From Chitinophagaceae bacterium (lineage in GTDB: Bacteria; Bacteroidota; Bacteroidia; Chitinophagales; Chitinophagaceae), in assembly GCA_947454235.1 (NCBI GenBank), contig CANGIY010000029.1, positions 1 through 38,936 on the forward strand: a stretch of DNA of 38,936 nucleotides, in the 5' to 3' direction. The translations under genes and the position numbers were made by a program. Below, piece after piece: positions 23,238 through 31,624 of the stretch; position 1 is the first letter of the stretch, and every line of letters starts with the position of its first letter. The notes under the pieces were generated by a model. The model saw only the letters and a list, made by a program, of their open reading frames with translations. It did not search any database and was not told the DNA's origin.

Positions 23238-24746
23238 TTAGAACCATCGACAGGCTCTAACATTTGCAAGATTGTTCTTAGCTCTACTGCCAAATTGAAT
23301 TGATGATGAGAAAGTAATACAATTAGCATTGTTTGCATCTACTTGATAAGATGACCAATAAAAAGATAAGTCGCTTCCTAAGGTAGTTATGAAATTTCCC
23401 AGACCAAAAAGTGCAACGTTTCTACCAATCCGGCTTTGTTCTCCCTGATTAGGCAAATACCAGTCATTGAACCCATTCAATGACAGATTTTTGCAGATTT
23501 TTGCAGCTATTCCGGGAGAAGCACAGCCAATTGAAATTGCATCCGTTTCTGCTTTCCCATCACCAATATTATTGCTACTTGCACCAGTTATTGTACTTCC
23601 AAAACAACCCCATTCAACTGGAGACGATACTTGATCAGAATTAGCAACTATTAGCCCATGCAAACCAGTTGAGTCAATAAAACAAATAATCCCACCTCCA
23701 AATGACTGGCGTAGTGTGTAAGGACTTCCTGGATAAAAAATAATTGGGTTTCCATAGAATGTGCCGTTTGCATTAGTGGCGTAAGAGCGTACACAAATAT
23801 TTAATCCAACTGTATTCGTGAAAGAAGTTAGGTGACTGACAAAGGTTCCCGTACCTGAACCATCGTGTGTTATTTCATCACAATGATTGATTGAAGGTAG
23901 GGAGTCAGATGAAGTGGAAACGTAGCTCCAACAAACACCTCTAGATGTTATAGGAGATCCTCCGTCATCAATAATGCTCCCTCCCGAATAAGCATCAAAT
24001 CGAGTATTATTCGTAATTGGTGAAGTAGTGAGCAAAGCAAAAGGACCTCCAGTAATAAAGCTATCAATGTTGCCGTATCCTGTACCATATTTGTTGCGTG
24101 CGTAGGCTCTTATATAATATTTTTGACCAGGAGAAAGTGACGTGAACGTAGCACTAAAAGAGTCTCCTGGGTAGCTTATTTGTTTAATAAATAAATAATT
24201 GTATCCAGTATTATTGTCTTTTGAGAGATTAGGAGTAATATCACACAATATCCCACTTTCTTCTATGGTAGTGCTAAAGTTATTGATTATTAATCCGGTA
24301 CATGTAGCGTCGGTAGATAAAATACTTTTTGGAGGCAAGGTTTTTACTAATGGTAAATCAATAGATTTGGAAGTAGTAAAACTAATTTCATTTCCATATG
24401 AAATTCCGGCATCATTTACCGCCCAAGATCTAACATAGTAGACAGTGTTTAATTCAAGATTGGTGGCAATTGAATTAAATTTAAGACTCGGTACCACAGA
24501 CGTCTCTAAAAAACTGTTGTAAACCTTAGGGTTTGGATTTTTACTCCAACAAATACCAGTGCTTGTAATTTTTGACCCGCCTTCATCCGTAATTGTTCCT
24601 CCAGATTTGGCTGAATTCCCAGCAATATCAACAACTGGATTGGTAGTAATAGTTGCAAGCTTTTTTAAATTCCAGTCAATCTTAGAGCAATTTTCGAAAG
24701 CTAATGAAATGACTATTAATATTAAAAATATATTTCTCAACTGCAT
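23238..24746 (-). CDS. Surface lipoprotein-like protein with Fn3-like repeats and DUF1566 (Lcl) C-terminus
   Basis: The 502-aa protein begins with a signal segment ending in ENCSK, a weak lipobox. Three Bacteroidota-type Fn3-like repeats follow, each with an ITSTGICWS- or ITSRGVCWS-like phrase and YYVRSWAVNDAG/YYIRAYARNKYG/CVRSYATNANG. The last 160 residues match DUF1566/Lcl modules: LRQSFGGGIICFIDSTGLHG, NGFNDWYLPNQGEQSRIG, FYWSSYQVD and the ending VRACRWF. Such proteins are presumed adhesive or carbohydrate-binding. It lies 18 nt downstream of the protease gene on the same strand, so the two are probably co-expressed. Codon use is AT-rich relative to the housekeeping genes. Confidence 0.75.
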   Translation of the reverse strand: MQLRNIFLILIVISLAFENCSKIDWNLKKLATITTNPVVDIAGNSAKSGGTITDEGGSKITSTGICWSKNPNPKVYNSFLETSVVPSLKFNSIATNLELNTVYYVRSWAVNDAGISYGNEISFTTSKSIDLPLVKTLPPKSILSTDATCTGLIINNFSTTIEESGILCDITPNLSKDNNTGYNYLFIKQISYPGDSFSATFTSLSPGQKYYIRAYARNKYGTGYGNIDSFITGGPFALLTTSPITNNTRFDAYSGGSIIDDGGSPITSRGVCWSYVSTSSDSLPSINHCDEITHDGSGTGTFVSHLTSFTNTVGLNICVRSYATNANGTFYGNPIIFYPGSPYTLRQSFGGGIICFIDSTGLHGLIVANSDQVSSPVEWGCFGSTITGASSNNIGDGKAETDAISIGCASPGIAAKICKNLSLNGFNDWYLPNQGEQSRIGRNVALFGLGNFITTLGSDLSFYWSSYQVDANNANCITFSSSIQFGSRAKNNLANVRACRWF

Positions 24747-24764
24747 TTTAACTTCAGTTTCAGA

Positions 24765-26762
24765 CTATTTAATTCTTTTGTGAACTTTATTAAAATTAGA
24801 TAAAGATTCACAAAAATTATAAGTGAAAAGGCTTCCGGCAATAATTCCAGACGTCAAATAGAGTTTATTCGCAGAATTTGCCCGACTATAAATTGACATT
24901 TCTTTTCCTGGCTGATTGCTATTTAAGTAGTTTTTATATTCTGCGTCTGAATAGACCTTGCATCCGATGCTCATAGATGCGGACACCAAGAATGTAATTA
25001 ACTTTAGTGTGCCAAGTGTTTTCGCCGAATGGGTAATTTTTCCATTTTTAGGTATCTTAAAGTCTAAATATCCAGGGACTAAAATATACGGTGTAAATTT
25101 TGACACATATTTTATTGGCTTGCTCAAAAATATATTATCTAGTTCAGTATGTTTGAGACCAAATTTATAACCAATAAATAGATTGCCACTCAACAAATTG
25201 CTAGGTTCATTCTGATTGGTTGGAAATCTTTGGGAACTTAAGCCAATATTTTGAATACCAATATTTTTAGCATTATTTATGGCTAGTCCAGCGGCAATAT
25301 CACCATGTAACACTATTCTGTCATGAAATACGATTTCACTTGCCCATTTCATTTGTATGTAGGAATTTTCAATTTTGCTTTGACCACTTTTTGCGTTCCA
25401 AAAATATTTGATAGCAGGACCAACTCCGATTTTGAAATCTAAGCGACTGTTTCTGAGGCCATTCATTCTTATGAAGTCAATTCCTATCGAGTTCAAGCCA
25501 TTTCCATTCGCAAATGAAAATTGAAGGTATCTGCCACGTTTGAAGTATTTTTGTAAATAAAAGTTGTTAGTGAAATCTGAGCCGAACAATATGCTTCTGT
25601 TTGATAAACCATATTTTCTTTCAATTGGACTAAAAAAAATTTCTCCTGATCCGTAAAAAATATCTAGGATCAACCTAGTCCAAGAAATCATTTCATAAAG
25701 TCTATCTTTCGAGTCATTATTCTGAGCAGAATTTTCTGGCAGCGCGAATTTAGGGTATTCATATGCTTGAATTTTCGGCTCTTGGTTTTTGTTAATTTGT
25801 GGTTCATCGTTCGCGTTGATTTTTACTATTTGGCAATTATCTGAGATAACAAATAGACTTCCACTCCAAATAGAATTGGTTTCATTTTCAATTCCATGCC
25901 ATTTATGAAATCCAGTTTTTAAGGAGTTCGTTAAAGTGCCGAATGCCCCACAGCTTGGTTTAAATTCAAAGTGTTTTGAAATACTACCAACATAAATATT
26001 ATCGATATAGAGAGCGATAGTATTTGAGCTATTGTTATCGGCATAAAAGCAAACAGTGCCACTTTTTTCAATTTTATTTGCAACACGTGGGATATTAATT
26101 AAAGGAAGCCTATTTATTTCCTTTATAAAAACTGCAAAGTTAATTTGAGCTCTGATGACGTTAGGGTCATCTTTGTCAATTATTCCAGATGTAGTTATTC
26201 CTATTACCTCACCTTTTGAATTTATTAGTGCTCCTCCGCTGTTTCCGTGAGCTATAGGTGCGCTTGTTTGTAGTAATATTCTATCTGGTGTATTTGAAAT
26301 ATTTGAAATGATTCCTGTGCTTAAAGTGTTCATATACTGTGTGTCGGCTGGTGTCCCCATAGCCCACACTTTGCTGCCTAATTTCGGCAACGTGAAGCTT
26401 AATTTCACGGGTAAGAATTTTTCATCAGAGTGCTTTTTCAATGTAAAGCGCGCAATGTCAATTGTTTCATTATAACCAGTAATTTTATCTAAGTCATATT
26501 CAATTCCATTTTTAAAATGGATTATTGCATAATAAGAATTTTTTAGCACGTGAAAATTAGTAATACAAGTTCCATTAGAATCTATGATAAAGCCACTCCC
26601 ATAACCTAAATATTGATGGTCACTATCGTATATTTTAATTGCAAAAACCGACTGGTTTAGTTTTTCAAAATCAGGCGTTTGATATTTTTGTTGACAATAA
26701 TTTACATTTGAAAAAAAGGATAGAAACAAAATCAACCTAAACCTTAATGTAATCGATTTCAT
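24765..26762 (-). CDS. Secreted trypsin-like protease with outer-membrane-like C-terminal region
   Basis: The 665-aa protein has a signal peptide (cleavage near NYCQQ). A trypsin-like S1C domain at residues 30-215 shows His 71 (TNFHVL), Asp 102 (TIDIARF) and Ser 175 (HGNSGGAL), plus YGSGFIID and GEVIGITTSG. There is no PDZ domain. Residues 230-320 form a beta-rich module, and about 370-590 show alternating aromatic strands like an outer-membrane barrel. Near the C-terminus are two hydrophobic stretches (LKLITFLVSASMSIGCKVY, LYLTSGIIAGSLFTYNF). A protease tethered to a barrel is unusual; the barrel part is inference from pattern alone. It precedes the Fn3/DUF1566 gene by 18 nt. Confidence 0.7.
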   Translation of the reverse strand: MKSITLRFRLILFLSFFSNVNYCQQKYQTPDFEKLNQSVFAIKIYDSDHQYLGYGSGFIIDSNGTCITNFHVLKNSYYAIIHFKNGIEYDLDKITGYNETIDIARFTLKKHSDEKFLPVKLSFTLPKLGSKVWAMGTPADTQYMNTLSTGIISNISNTPDRILLQTSAPIAHGNSGGALINSKGEVIGITTSGIIDKDDPNVIRAQINFAVFIKEINRLPLINIPRVANKIEKSGTVCFYADNNSSNTIALYIDNIYVGSISKHFEFKPSCGAFGTLTNSLKTGFHKWHGIENETNSIWSGSLFVISDNCQIVKINANDEPQINKNQEPKIQAYEYPKFALPENSAQNNDSKDRLYEMISWTRLILDIFYGSGEIFFSPIERKYGLSNRSILFGSDFTNNFYLQKYFKRGRYLQFSFANGNGLNSIGIDFIRMNGLRNSRLDFKIGVGPAIKYFWNAKSGQSKIENSYIQMKWASEIVFHDRIVLHGDIAAGLAINNAKNIGIQNIGLSSQRFPTNQNEPSNLLSGNLFIGYKFGLKHTELDNIFLSKPIKYVSKFTPYILVPGYLDFKIPKNGKITHSAKTLGTLKLITFLVSASMSIGCKVYSDAEYKNYLNSNQPGKEMSIYSRANSANKLYLTSGIIAGSLFTYNFCESLSNFNKVHKRIK

Positions 26763-26989
26763 TTTGAATCAGTAATCTAGATTTTTGGAAAATAGTTTTA
26801 TACTACAAAGAGGTAAATCCTCTTGTACAAAGTTATGTTTTTTTAAATGTTTTATCAAATAAAAAGTGGCACCCTCTTTTTATTCGGATACTTGGTGGAA
26901 GGCATTTCTATTGTAATGAAGATGCCTTACCAAGTTCGTTGAAACGTATTATTTAGAAAAGCAATACGCCACATTGGCTATCATCTCTC
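26763..26989. other. Intergenic region with a hairpin downstream of the 243-aa gene
   Basis: About 230 bases without a gene. AAGGCAT and ATGCCTT near 26898-26926 form an inverted repeat in the right place to end the minus-strand transcript from 26990, though without a strong T run. Confidence 0.35.
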
Positions 26990-27721
26990 TTATTCAATTA
27001 AATCAATGTGTATTTTAGTACACGGGCAAGAACCGCTTTTTATTAGTTTTACAACATCTGCTCTTGAATACCCCCACTTATCGGATATATAATGTAAATG
27101 TGGTCGTCCTGTTGCACCCTTTTCTTCTCCAGCTACGCCTTTTATTGTTTGGTAGAAACAGTGCCAACTATCCTTATTATCGAGAAATCTTGCGATGATA
27201 ACCTTTCGGTGATTGATAAGATTTTTAAGCTGCCCTTCTGATAATACCGTATTTCCTATCTTCGCTATCTTTTCCCCAGCTATATGCGCAAATTTCGGTA
27301 AGTCATTTTCCTGTATACCGTTTGGCAATTTTACACTTGTATAATTACTGTAAGAGCAGGAAAATTTAATCGAAGCAGCAAACCATAGGTTACAAAGTTG
27401 GTACGGGGTGAGACTTGCGCCGTTCATAAGCCTCTCTTGTTCTGTCTTTGAACTGCTGTTAAATAACTTTAAAAAATTAGGTGGAATTGGTGTTTCAACA
27501 ATTTCCTTATAAATTCTGTACCATGCTCTTTTTGCTTCCCAGAGAAAATACTCATTTGGCAAAATAAGCTGATATCTACTTGTAGATTTTCGAAGCACTG
27601 CCATTTTTTTTATTTCAGTCTCTGAAATATATTTTATTGGGTCAACATATTCAACTTCGTCCCCCTGAACAGCAACTATAAATCCGCTCCCATCTTCTTT
27701 TGGTATAATTTCTATGCTCAC
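26990..27721 (-). CDS. Unrecognised 243-aa protein with C-terminal HLHY motif (module with the 80-aa gene)
   Basis: No named family is recognised. The N-terminal half is helical and charged, with KRAWYRIYKEIVETPIPPNF and SLTPYQLCNLWFAASIKFSC. The C-terminal 70 residues are the most striking: DSWHCFYQTIKGVAGEEKGA, GRPHLHYISDKWGYSRADVV, and SGSCPCTKIHIDLIE. The spaced His (WHCF, PHLHY, KIHIDL), Glu and the C-P-C could make a metal site or a nuclease-like centre, but that is inference. The start is GTG 27721; an in-frame ATG is not available upstream before a stop. It follows the 80-aa gene by 68 nt on the same strand. I recall similar two-gene neighbours in other phyla but cannot confirm this. 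Confidence 0.6.
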   Translation of the reverse strand: MSIEIIPKEDGSGFIVAVQGDEVEYVDPIKYISETEIKKMAVLRKSTSRYQLILPNEYFLWEAKRAWYRIYKEIVETPIPPNFLKLFNSSSKTEQERLMNGASLTPYQLCNLWFAASIKFSCSYSNYTSVKLPNGIQENDLPKFAHIAGEKIAKIGNTVLSEGQLKNLINHRKVIIARFLDNKDSWHCFYQTIKGVAGEEKGATGRPHLHYISDKWGYSRADVVKLIKSGSCPCTKIHIDLIE

Positions 27722-27789
27722 TATTTAATTAAATTTATCATCAAAACACCCTCCCTATTTCATTTTAGGATTAGGTTGCGAAAAATAGC

Positions 27790-28032
27790 TTACCTCTGTT
27801 TGTCAGACTGAGAAACCACCGAACCTGCCAATGACTTGGTTTCTTCGCTATACTTATTGCTCTTTAGCACATCGGATGCAATTTTCTCCATTTTTTTCCC
27901 TGTTTCATTTTCCCTGTTCGCTTGGGAAAGAACCGAACCGGCTAATTTTTTTGAGATCTGTGAAGAATTCCCATCTTGTAATATTCTTGCCGCTTTTGAA
28001 GCCATTGCAGAACTTGTTACTTTCTTATTCAT
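27790..28032 (-). CDS. Small protein built of two internal repeats (SxxLAGSVxSQ type)
   Basis: The 80-aa product contains two copies of a unit of about 30 residues. One is ASKAARILQDGNSSQISKKL then AGSVLSQ; the other is IASDVLKSNKYSEETKSL then AGSVVSQ. It starts MNKKVTSSAMAS and has no signal peptide or membrane segment. Short proteins with VTSxxxASxAS...SKxxAGSxLSQ units are ones I recall seeing widely as unannotated genes in accessory DNA, but no function is known to me. It precedes the 243-aa gene by 68 nt. A small first gene before a larger second one would fit a toxin-antitoxin or defence-type pair, but nothing proves this. Confidence 0.6.
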   Translation of the reverse strand: MNKKVTSSAMASKAARILQDGNSSQISKKLAGSVLSQANRENETGKKMEKIASDVLKSNKYSEETKSLAGSVVSQSDKQR

Positions 28033-28477
28033 TTTTATTTTTTCTTCAATAGACAGGTTAACTTTTGGTTATAGTTGGTACTATGTTATGTAAAATAATT
28101 AGTTAACACCGCTTTAACTATAGGAATTAATATAGCCAGTCTGAAAACAGACTATTTCTTAAAAACTATAAATTTCAATAAACTTAGAGCGGCATCTCCC
28201 ACTCGCAAAAAACCAGGGATACTCTTCCCATCTTGCCGTTCTCCAGTATCTCTACCACACTATCAACAAAATACTACAAAATTTACACCCCTATTTTTTT
28301 AATGCTTGTTAGCCTAAATTTGGGATTAACGATTCTACAAGAATTGTGGTAAGTATCCAAATTAAATTTTCAAGTTTTACCTTAAGCTTAATGATAATGT
28401 CCCCAAAATCAAAAATAACAAAGCAGAAACACTGCACCTAGCAACGTTTCTGCCTTTTCATAAAAACTATAAACCCC
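28033..28477. other. AT-rich gene-free region at the right edge of the accessory block
   Basis: About 445 bases with no gene of substance. It has a short hairpin AGTCTG-AAAA-CAGACT (28138-28153) followed by ATTTCTT on the plus strand, and the folE-operon terminator at 28423-28453. No attachment-site repeat or tRNA fragment was seen. Confidence 0.45.
28423..28453 (-). terminator. Terminator of the queD-folE-DUF1569 operon
   Basis: GCAGAAAC (28423-28430) and GTTTCTGC (28446-28453) form an 8-bp stem around a 15-base loop. On the minus strand it is followed by TTTGTTATTTTTG. Confidence 0.6.
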
Positions 28478-28939
28478 CTACACCCCAAACTGTGTCAGAT
28501 GGTGGTCGAGGTGTTTGTAGAACATATTGTTCCATTCATTGATGTTGAGTGTGCCAAAAGAGTGTGACTCTTTGCCGTCGAAGTGTTGAGCGCCCAAAGC
28601 TTGAACCTGGTTGAGGTAATCAATCAGGCGTGCTTTTTCAGCATAAAAATCTTTTTCTTCCGTCATCAGGAAGGCAGGGGCAGTTCGTAGGTTGCGCTTG
28701 TAGGGTGTTTCACCGCATACAGTCGATTTGATCACGAACTTTAATAACAGTTTCATCAATCCCTTTGGTTTTGGGAATCTGTTGGGATCAAAAAGCATTT
28801 CGTACGTCACACAAAGGTGGGCGAGCATTTGCCCCACGTTCATTTTACCCCATTGAGGTTGTGTTTGCGGAGTAAGTTTATTGATGCGGTCAATAACTCC
28901 GTCGGTTACTTTCTTATCGAAAATATTAGGTAGTGGCAT
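28478..28939 (-). CDS. DUF1569 (DinB-like) protein
   Basis: The 153-aa protein matches DUF1569: an N-terminal TDGVIDRINKLTPQTQPQWG, then KMNVGQMLAHLCVTYEML with the conserved His, an AP-rich middle, and a C-terminal SFGTLNINEWNNMFYKHLDH followed by HLTQFG. The family has the four-helix DinB-like fold with a likely metal site of three His. Its reaction is unknown. It follows folE by 21 nt and is the last gene of a three-gene operon. Confidence 0.85.
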   Translation of the reverse strand: MPLPNIFDKKVTDGVIDRINKLTPQTQPQWGKMNVGQMLAHLCVTYEMLFDPNRFPKPKGLMKLLLKFVIKSTVCGETPYKRNLRTAPAFLMTEEKDFYAEKARLIDYLNQVQALGAQHFDGKESHSFGTLNINEWNNMFYKHLDHHLTQFGV

Positions 28940-28960
28940 GAATTGAAATTTTCCGCCAAA

Positions 28961-29557
28961 TTAAGAAAGTTCTGCTGAAATCAGTTTTAAGAATTCGCTA
29001 CGTGTTTTATTTTCCTGAAAGGCACCGCTGAAGGCAGAAGTCGTTGTTACTGAGTTCTGTTTCTGCACTCCGCGCATCATCATGCACAGGTGTTGCGCCT
29101 CTATTACTACACCTACACCCAGGGGTTGCAGGGTGTCTTGTATCACGTCTAAAATTTGGTGCGTGAGTCGTTCCTGCACCTGCAGGCGGCGCGCAAAGCA
29201 ATCAACTACCCGCGCCAGTTTGCTGAGGCCTGTTATGTAGCCATTGGGTATGTAGGCTATGTGTGCCTTACCAAAGAACGGCAACAGGTGGTGTTCGCAA
29301 AGCGAATAAAGTTCTATGTTTTTCACCAGCACCATTTCACTGTATGCCTCGGTGAATTTAGCACTGTTCAATATCTCAACTGCATCGATGGAGTAGCCTT
29401 GAGTAATGTACTGCATGGCTTTAGCCATCCGCTCGGGGGTTTTTAATAAGCCCTCGCGGTTGGGGTCTTCACCAATATTTTCGATGATAGACCTGTAGTT
29501 GGTCATCAAGTTGGCGGTAACCGCTTCGTCGTACTGCTCAGTTTTGTTATACGCCAA
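28961..29557 (-). CDS. folE: GTP cyclohydrolase I
   Basis: FolE turns GTP into dihydroneopterin triphosphate, the entry to folate and to queuosine via QueD. The 198-aa protein has the expected motifs: [16 protein letters not shown], the zinc-binding [39 protein letters not shown], and [20 protein letters not shown] with the second Cys. Length is normal. It lies 28 nt after queD. QueD uses the FolE product, so here folE plausibly serves queuosine (or another pterin route) as well as folate. Confidence 0.97.
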   Translation of the reverse strand: MAYNKTEQYDEAVTANLMTNYRSIIENIGEDPNREGLLKTPERMAKAMQYITQGYSIDAVEILNSAKFTEAYSEMVLVKNIELYSLCEHHLLPFFGKAHIAYIPNGYITGLSKLARVVDCFARRLQVQERLTHQILDVIQDTLQPLGVGVVIEAQHLCMMMRGVQKQNSVTTTSAFSGAFQENKTRSEFLKLISAELS

Positions 29558-29584
29558 TGTCGACCGTTTTATGAGTTGGTAAAA

Positions 29585-30004
29585 TTATTCGCCGTAGTAC
29601 TCTACGTATATATGGCGTGTTTCAATGAGCTTGATGCAGTGCAACTGAACGCCCAGCGCATCGAGGTGCGGCTTTATTTCGTCCCAAATACCTATTGCGA
29701 GGTTTTCAGCACTTGTGTACTTACCGCGCAGGAAGTCGACATCGAGGTTAAGGTTGCTGTGATCGAGCTTTTCAATCACAGTGTCTTTAATAATTACACC
29801 CAGCGTTTTGGCATTGAAAACGAAACCGGAATCAGGGGCGGGTGCTCCTTTTACGGTAACGTGCAATTCGTAATTGTGTCCATGCCAGTTTTTGTTGGCG
29901 CATTTCCCGAACACCTCGAAATTTTGTTCATCGCTCCATGCATCGTTCGATACTTTGTGGGCAGCGTTGAAGTGTTCTATTCGGGTGAGATAAACAGTAG
30001 CCAT
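29585..30004 (-). CDS. queD: 6-carboxy-tetrahydropterin synthase / PTPS family
   Basis: QueD converts dihydroneopterin triphosphate into 6-carboxy-5,6,7,8-tetrahydropterin, the second step of 7-deazaguanine (queuosine) synthesis. The 139-aa protein (ATG 30004) shows the zinc ligands His 16 (FNAAH) and HGH at 41-43 (NWHGHNYELHV), with catalytic Cys 35 in FGKCANKNW. I chose ATG 30004 because the -7 box of its promoter ends at 30017. A true PTPS (tetrahydrobiopterin route) cannot be excluded, since the families overlap and queE and queC are not here. Confidence 0.85.
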   Translation of the reverse strand: MATVYLTRIEHFNAAHKVSNDAWSDEQNFEVFGKCANKNWHGHNYELHVTVKGAPAPDSGFVFNAKTLGVIIKDTVIEKLDHSNLNLDVDFLRGKYTSAENLAIGIWDEIKPHLDALGVQLHCIKLIETRHIYVEYYGE

Positions 30005-30016
30005 AATTTCAGGGCG

Positions 30017-30047
30017 CAAAATTACGCATACATCATGGTATCACAAA
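30017..30047 (-). promoter_or_regulatory. Consensus Bacteroidota promoter of the queD operon
   Basis: On the minus strand, TTTG (30044-30047), a 19-nt spacer and TAATTTTG (30017-30024) match the consensus exactly. The start codon at 30004 would lie only about 5-7 nt from the transcript start, too little room for a Shine-Dalgarno or a preQ1 riboswitch. Confidence 0.75.
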
Positions 30048-30065
30048 AAAGTAGTTACTTGCAAT

Positions 30066-30731
30066 ATGAAAATTCTGATTGTTTCTGCCACAGAAGCCGA
30101 AATTTCTCCGTTTTTAGCCCATTTATCGACCAACGAAGCACTCAAAAGCTCGGTTGAGGTGCTAGTAACCGGGGTGGGCATGGTGGCAACTACCTACCAG
30201 CTCACACGCCAACTGGCAAAAAACAAATATGATTTGGCGATACAGGCAGGGGTAGGCGGCGCATTTAGCCGCGCAATAGAATTGGGTGAAGTGGTGGAGG
30301 TAACAACAGAACGTTTTGGCGACATAGGTGCTGAAGACAATGGCAACTACCTCGATATGTTCACCGATATACCGTTAATAGACCCCAATGTGTTTCCATT
30401 TTCCGAAGCTTTGTTACATGCTAATCACCCGGCAGAGATGGTTAGCCTTGGTTTGCGACAGGTTTCAGGACTTACGGTGAATACTGTTTCGGGCACCGAA
30501 GCCGCGGTAGCCATGCGTGTGCAAAGGTTTGGGTGCGATGTTGAAAGCATGGAGGGCGCAGCATTCTTTTATGTTTGCAAGCAGGAAAATACACCCATGT
30601 TACAAATGAGGGCTATCTCTAACTACGTAGAGCCACGCAATCGCGCAAGCTGGAAAATGAAAGAGGCCGTTATTGCTTTGAACGCAATGCTTATTGAAAC
30701 GGTCAATAAAATTTCGGGTTTAGGCAGCTAG
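30066..30731 (+). CDS. mqnB: Futalosine hydrolase
   Basis: MqnB removes the base from futalosine to give dehypoxanthine futalosine in the alternative menaquinone pathway. The 221-aa protein has the nucleoside-phosphorylase fold: ILIVSATEAEISPFL, LVTGVGMVATTY, LAIQAGVGGAFS, GDIGAEDNGNYLDM, NTVSGTEAAVAM, and the nucleoside-binding DVESMEGAAFFYVC followed by RAISNYVEPRNR. FGDIGAE and the VEPRNR ending distinguish MqnB from MTA/SAH nucleosidase. It is divergent from queD. It is the main evidence here that respiration uses menaquinone. Confidence 0.9.
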   Translation: MKILIVSATEAEISPFLAHLSTNEALKSSVEVLVTGVGMVATTYQLTRQLAKNKYDLAIQAGVGGAFSRAIELGEVVEVTTERFGDIGAEDNGNYLDMFTDIPLIDPNVFPFSEALLHANHPAEMVSLGLRQVSGLTVNTVSGTEAAVAMRVQRFGCDVESMEGAAFFYVCKQENTPMLQMRAISNYVEPRNRASWKMKEAVIALNAMLIETVNKISGLGS

Positions 30732-30757
30732 GTGGTACAGGAAATCAAACTAAATCC

Positions 30758-30765
30758 TACATTTG
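30758..30765 (+). promoter_or_regulatory. -7 box of the DUF6580 gene
   Basis: TACATTTG matches TAnnTTTG 35 nt before ATG 30801. The -33 region shows no TTTG. Confidence 0.5.
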
Positions 30766-30800
30766 TCGTTCGTTTATAATAATTCTACAGAATCCCTGAT

Positions 30801-31358
30801 ATGAATAAGATTAAGTTCAATACGCTTATCGCAATAGTGCTCATCATTTCAGCAGCTACTTTAAGGGTAGTTAATGCCAATGTTCATTTGTACAATCTTG
30901 CGCCTGTAACAGCTATGGGTGTTTTTGGTGGTGCAATACTGAAAGACAAAAAATGGATGGCTCTTTTGATTCCTGTTTTGGGTCAGTTGCTTGGTGATGT
31001 GATGTTCCAGTTGTTCTCAAAAACGCCTGGCTTCTACAATGGTCAAATTTTGAACTATGTGGCCATCGCGCTTTCTGCTGTCATTGGTTTAGCAATTACT
31101 AACATCCGTTCTATCCAAACTGTGGTGGGCGTGCTTGGTGGCTCAATGGTGTTCTTCATTGTTTCTAACTTCGGTTTCTTCCTTGAGGGTTACAATGGTT
31201 ACTCATTTGCAGGTTTATCAAAAACTTACATCGACGCAATTCCTTTCTTCAACAACACACTTGTTGGCGATGTTGTTGCAGGTAGTTTGTTGTTTGGTGG
31301 TTACCTGATGGCAGAACAAATGTTCATCAACAAATTGCGCAAAGCAAAACAACAATAA
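30801..31358 (+). CDS. DUF6580 family membrane protein
   Basis: The 185-aa protein has about six membrane segments. Its opening, LHVYNLAPVTAMGVFGG-like (here VHLYNLAPVTAMGVFGGAIL), then LIPVLGQLLGDVMFQL, and a Gly-rich FGFFLEGYNGYSFAGLSKTY before the last helix are typical of DUF6580, which resembles substrate-binding (S) components of ECF vitamin transporters. No ECF ATPase is adjacent, so a transport role is only a suggestion. It has its own promoter box and a strong terminator. Confidence 0.78.
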   Translation: MNKIKFNTLIAIVLIISAATLRVVNANVHLYNLAPVTAMGVFGGAILKDKKWMALLIPVLGQLLGDVMFQLFSKTPGFYNGQILNYVAIALSAVIGLAITNIRSIQTVVGVLGGSMVFFIVSNFGFFLEGYNGYSFAGLSKTYIDAIPFFNNTLVGDVVAGSLLFGGYLMAEQMFINKLRKAKQQ

Positions 31359-31381
31359 GCATTTAATTTATTATGCAGATT

Positions 31382-31420
31382 AAGCGCCGGGTTTTGGAAT
31401 AAAATCCGGCGCTTTGTTTT
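31382..31420 (+). terminator. Terminator of the DUF6580 gene
   Basis: AAGCGCCGGGTTTT (31382-31395) and AAAATCCGGCGCTT (31401-31414) form a stem of about 14 bp with one G-T wobble, followed by TGTTTTT. Confidence 0.85.
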
Positions 31421-31545
31421 TAGCAAGTGCCAATAAACTGGTCGGTCGGACAGGTTATAAGCAAGCCCAAAACAAATATGTGACCTAAATACCCCAAAAC
31501 AGTAAAAAAGTTCACCCAAATCTATAAAGTTCTAAGGGGTATCAT

Positions 31546-31553
31546 TATTTTTG
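31546..31553 (+). promoter_or_regulatory. -7 box of nuoM-nuoN
   Basis: TATTTTTG fits TAnnTTTG and gives a leader of about 65 nt before ATG 31625. Its presence suggests that nuoM and nuoN are transcribed on their own. Confidence 0.5.
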
Positions 31554-31624
31554 CTTCGTTTCAGAATTTTTGCGGTTCTCATACATATCAATTTCATTTA
31601 ACTATTTCATAAGAGGCAATCAAT

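Noticed and set aside
30005-30065. preQ1 riboswitch before queD
   Set aside because: The promoter leaves only a few bases of leader and no H-type pseudoknot sequence is visible.
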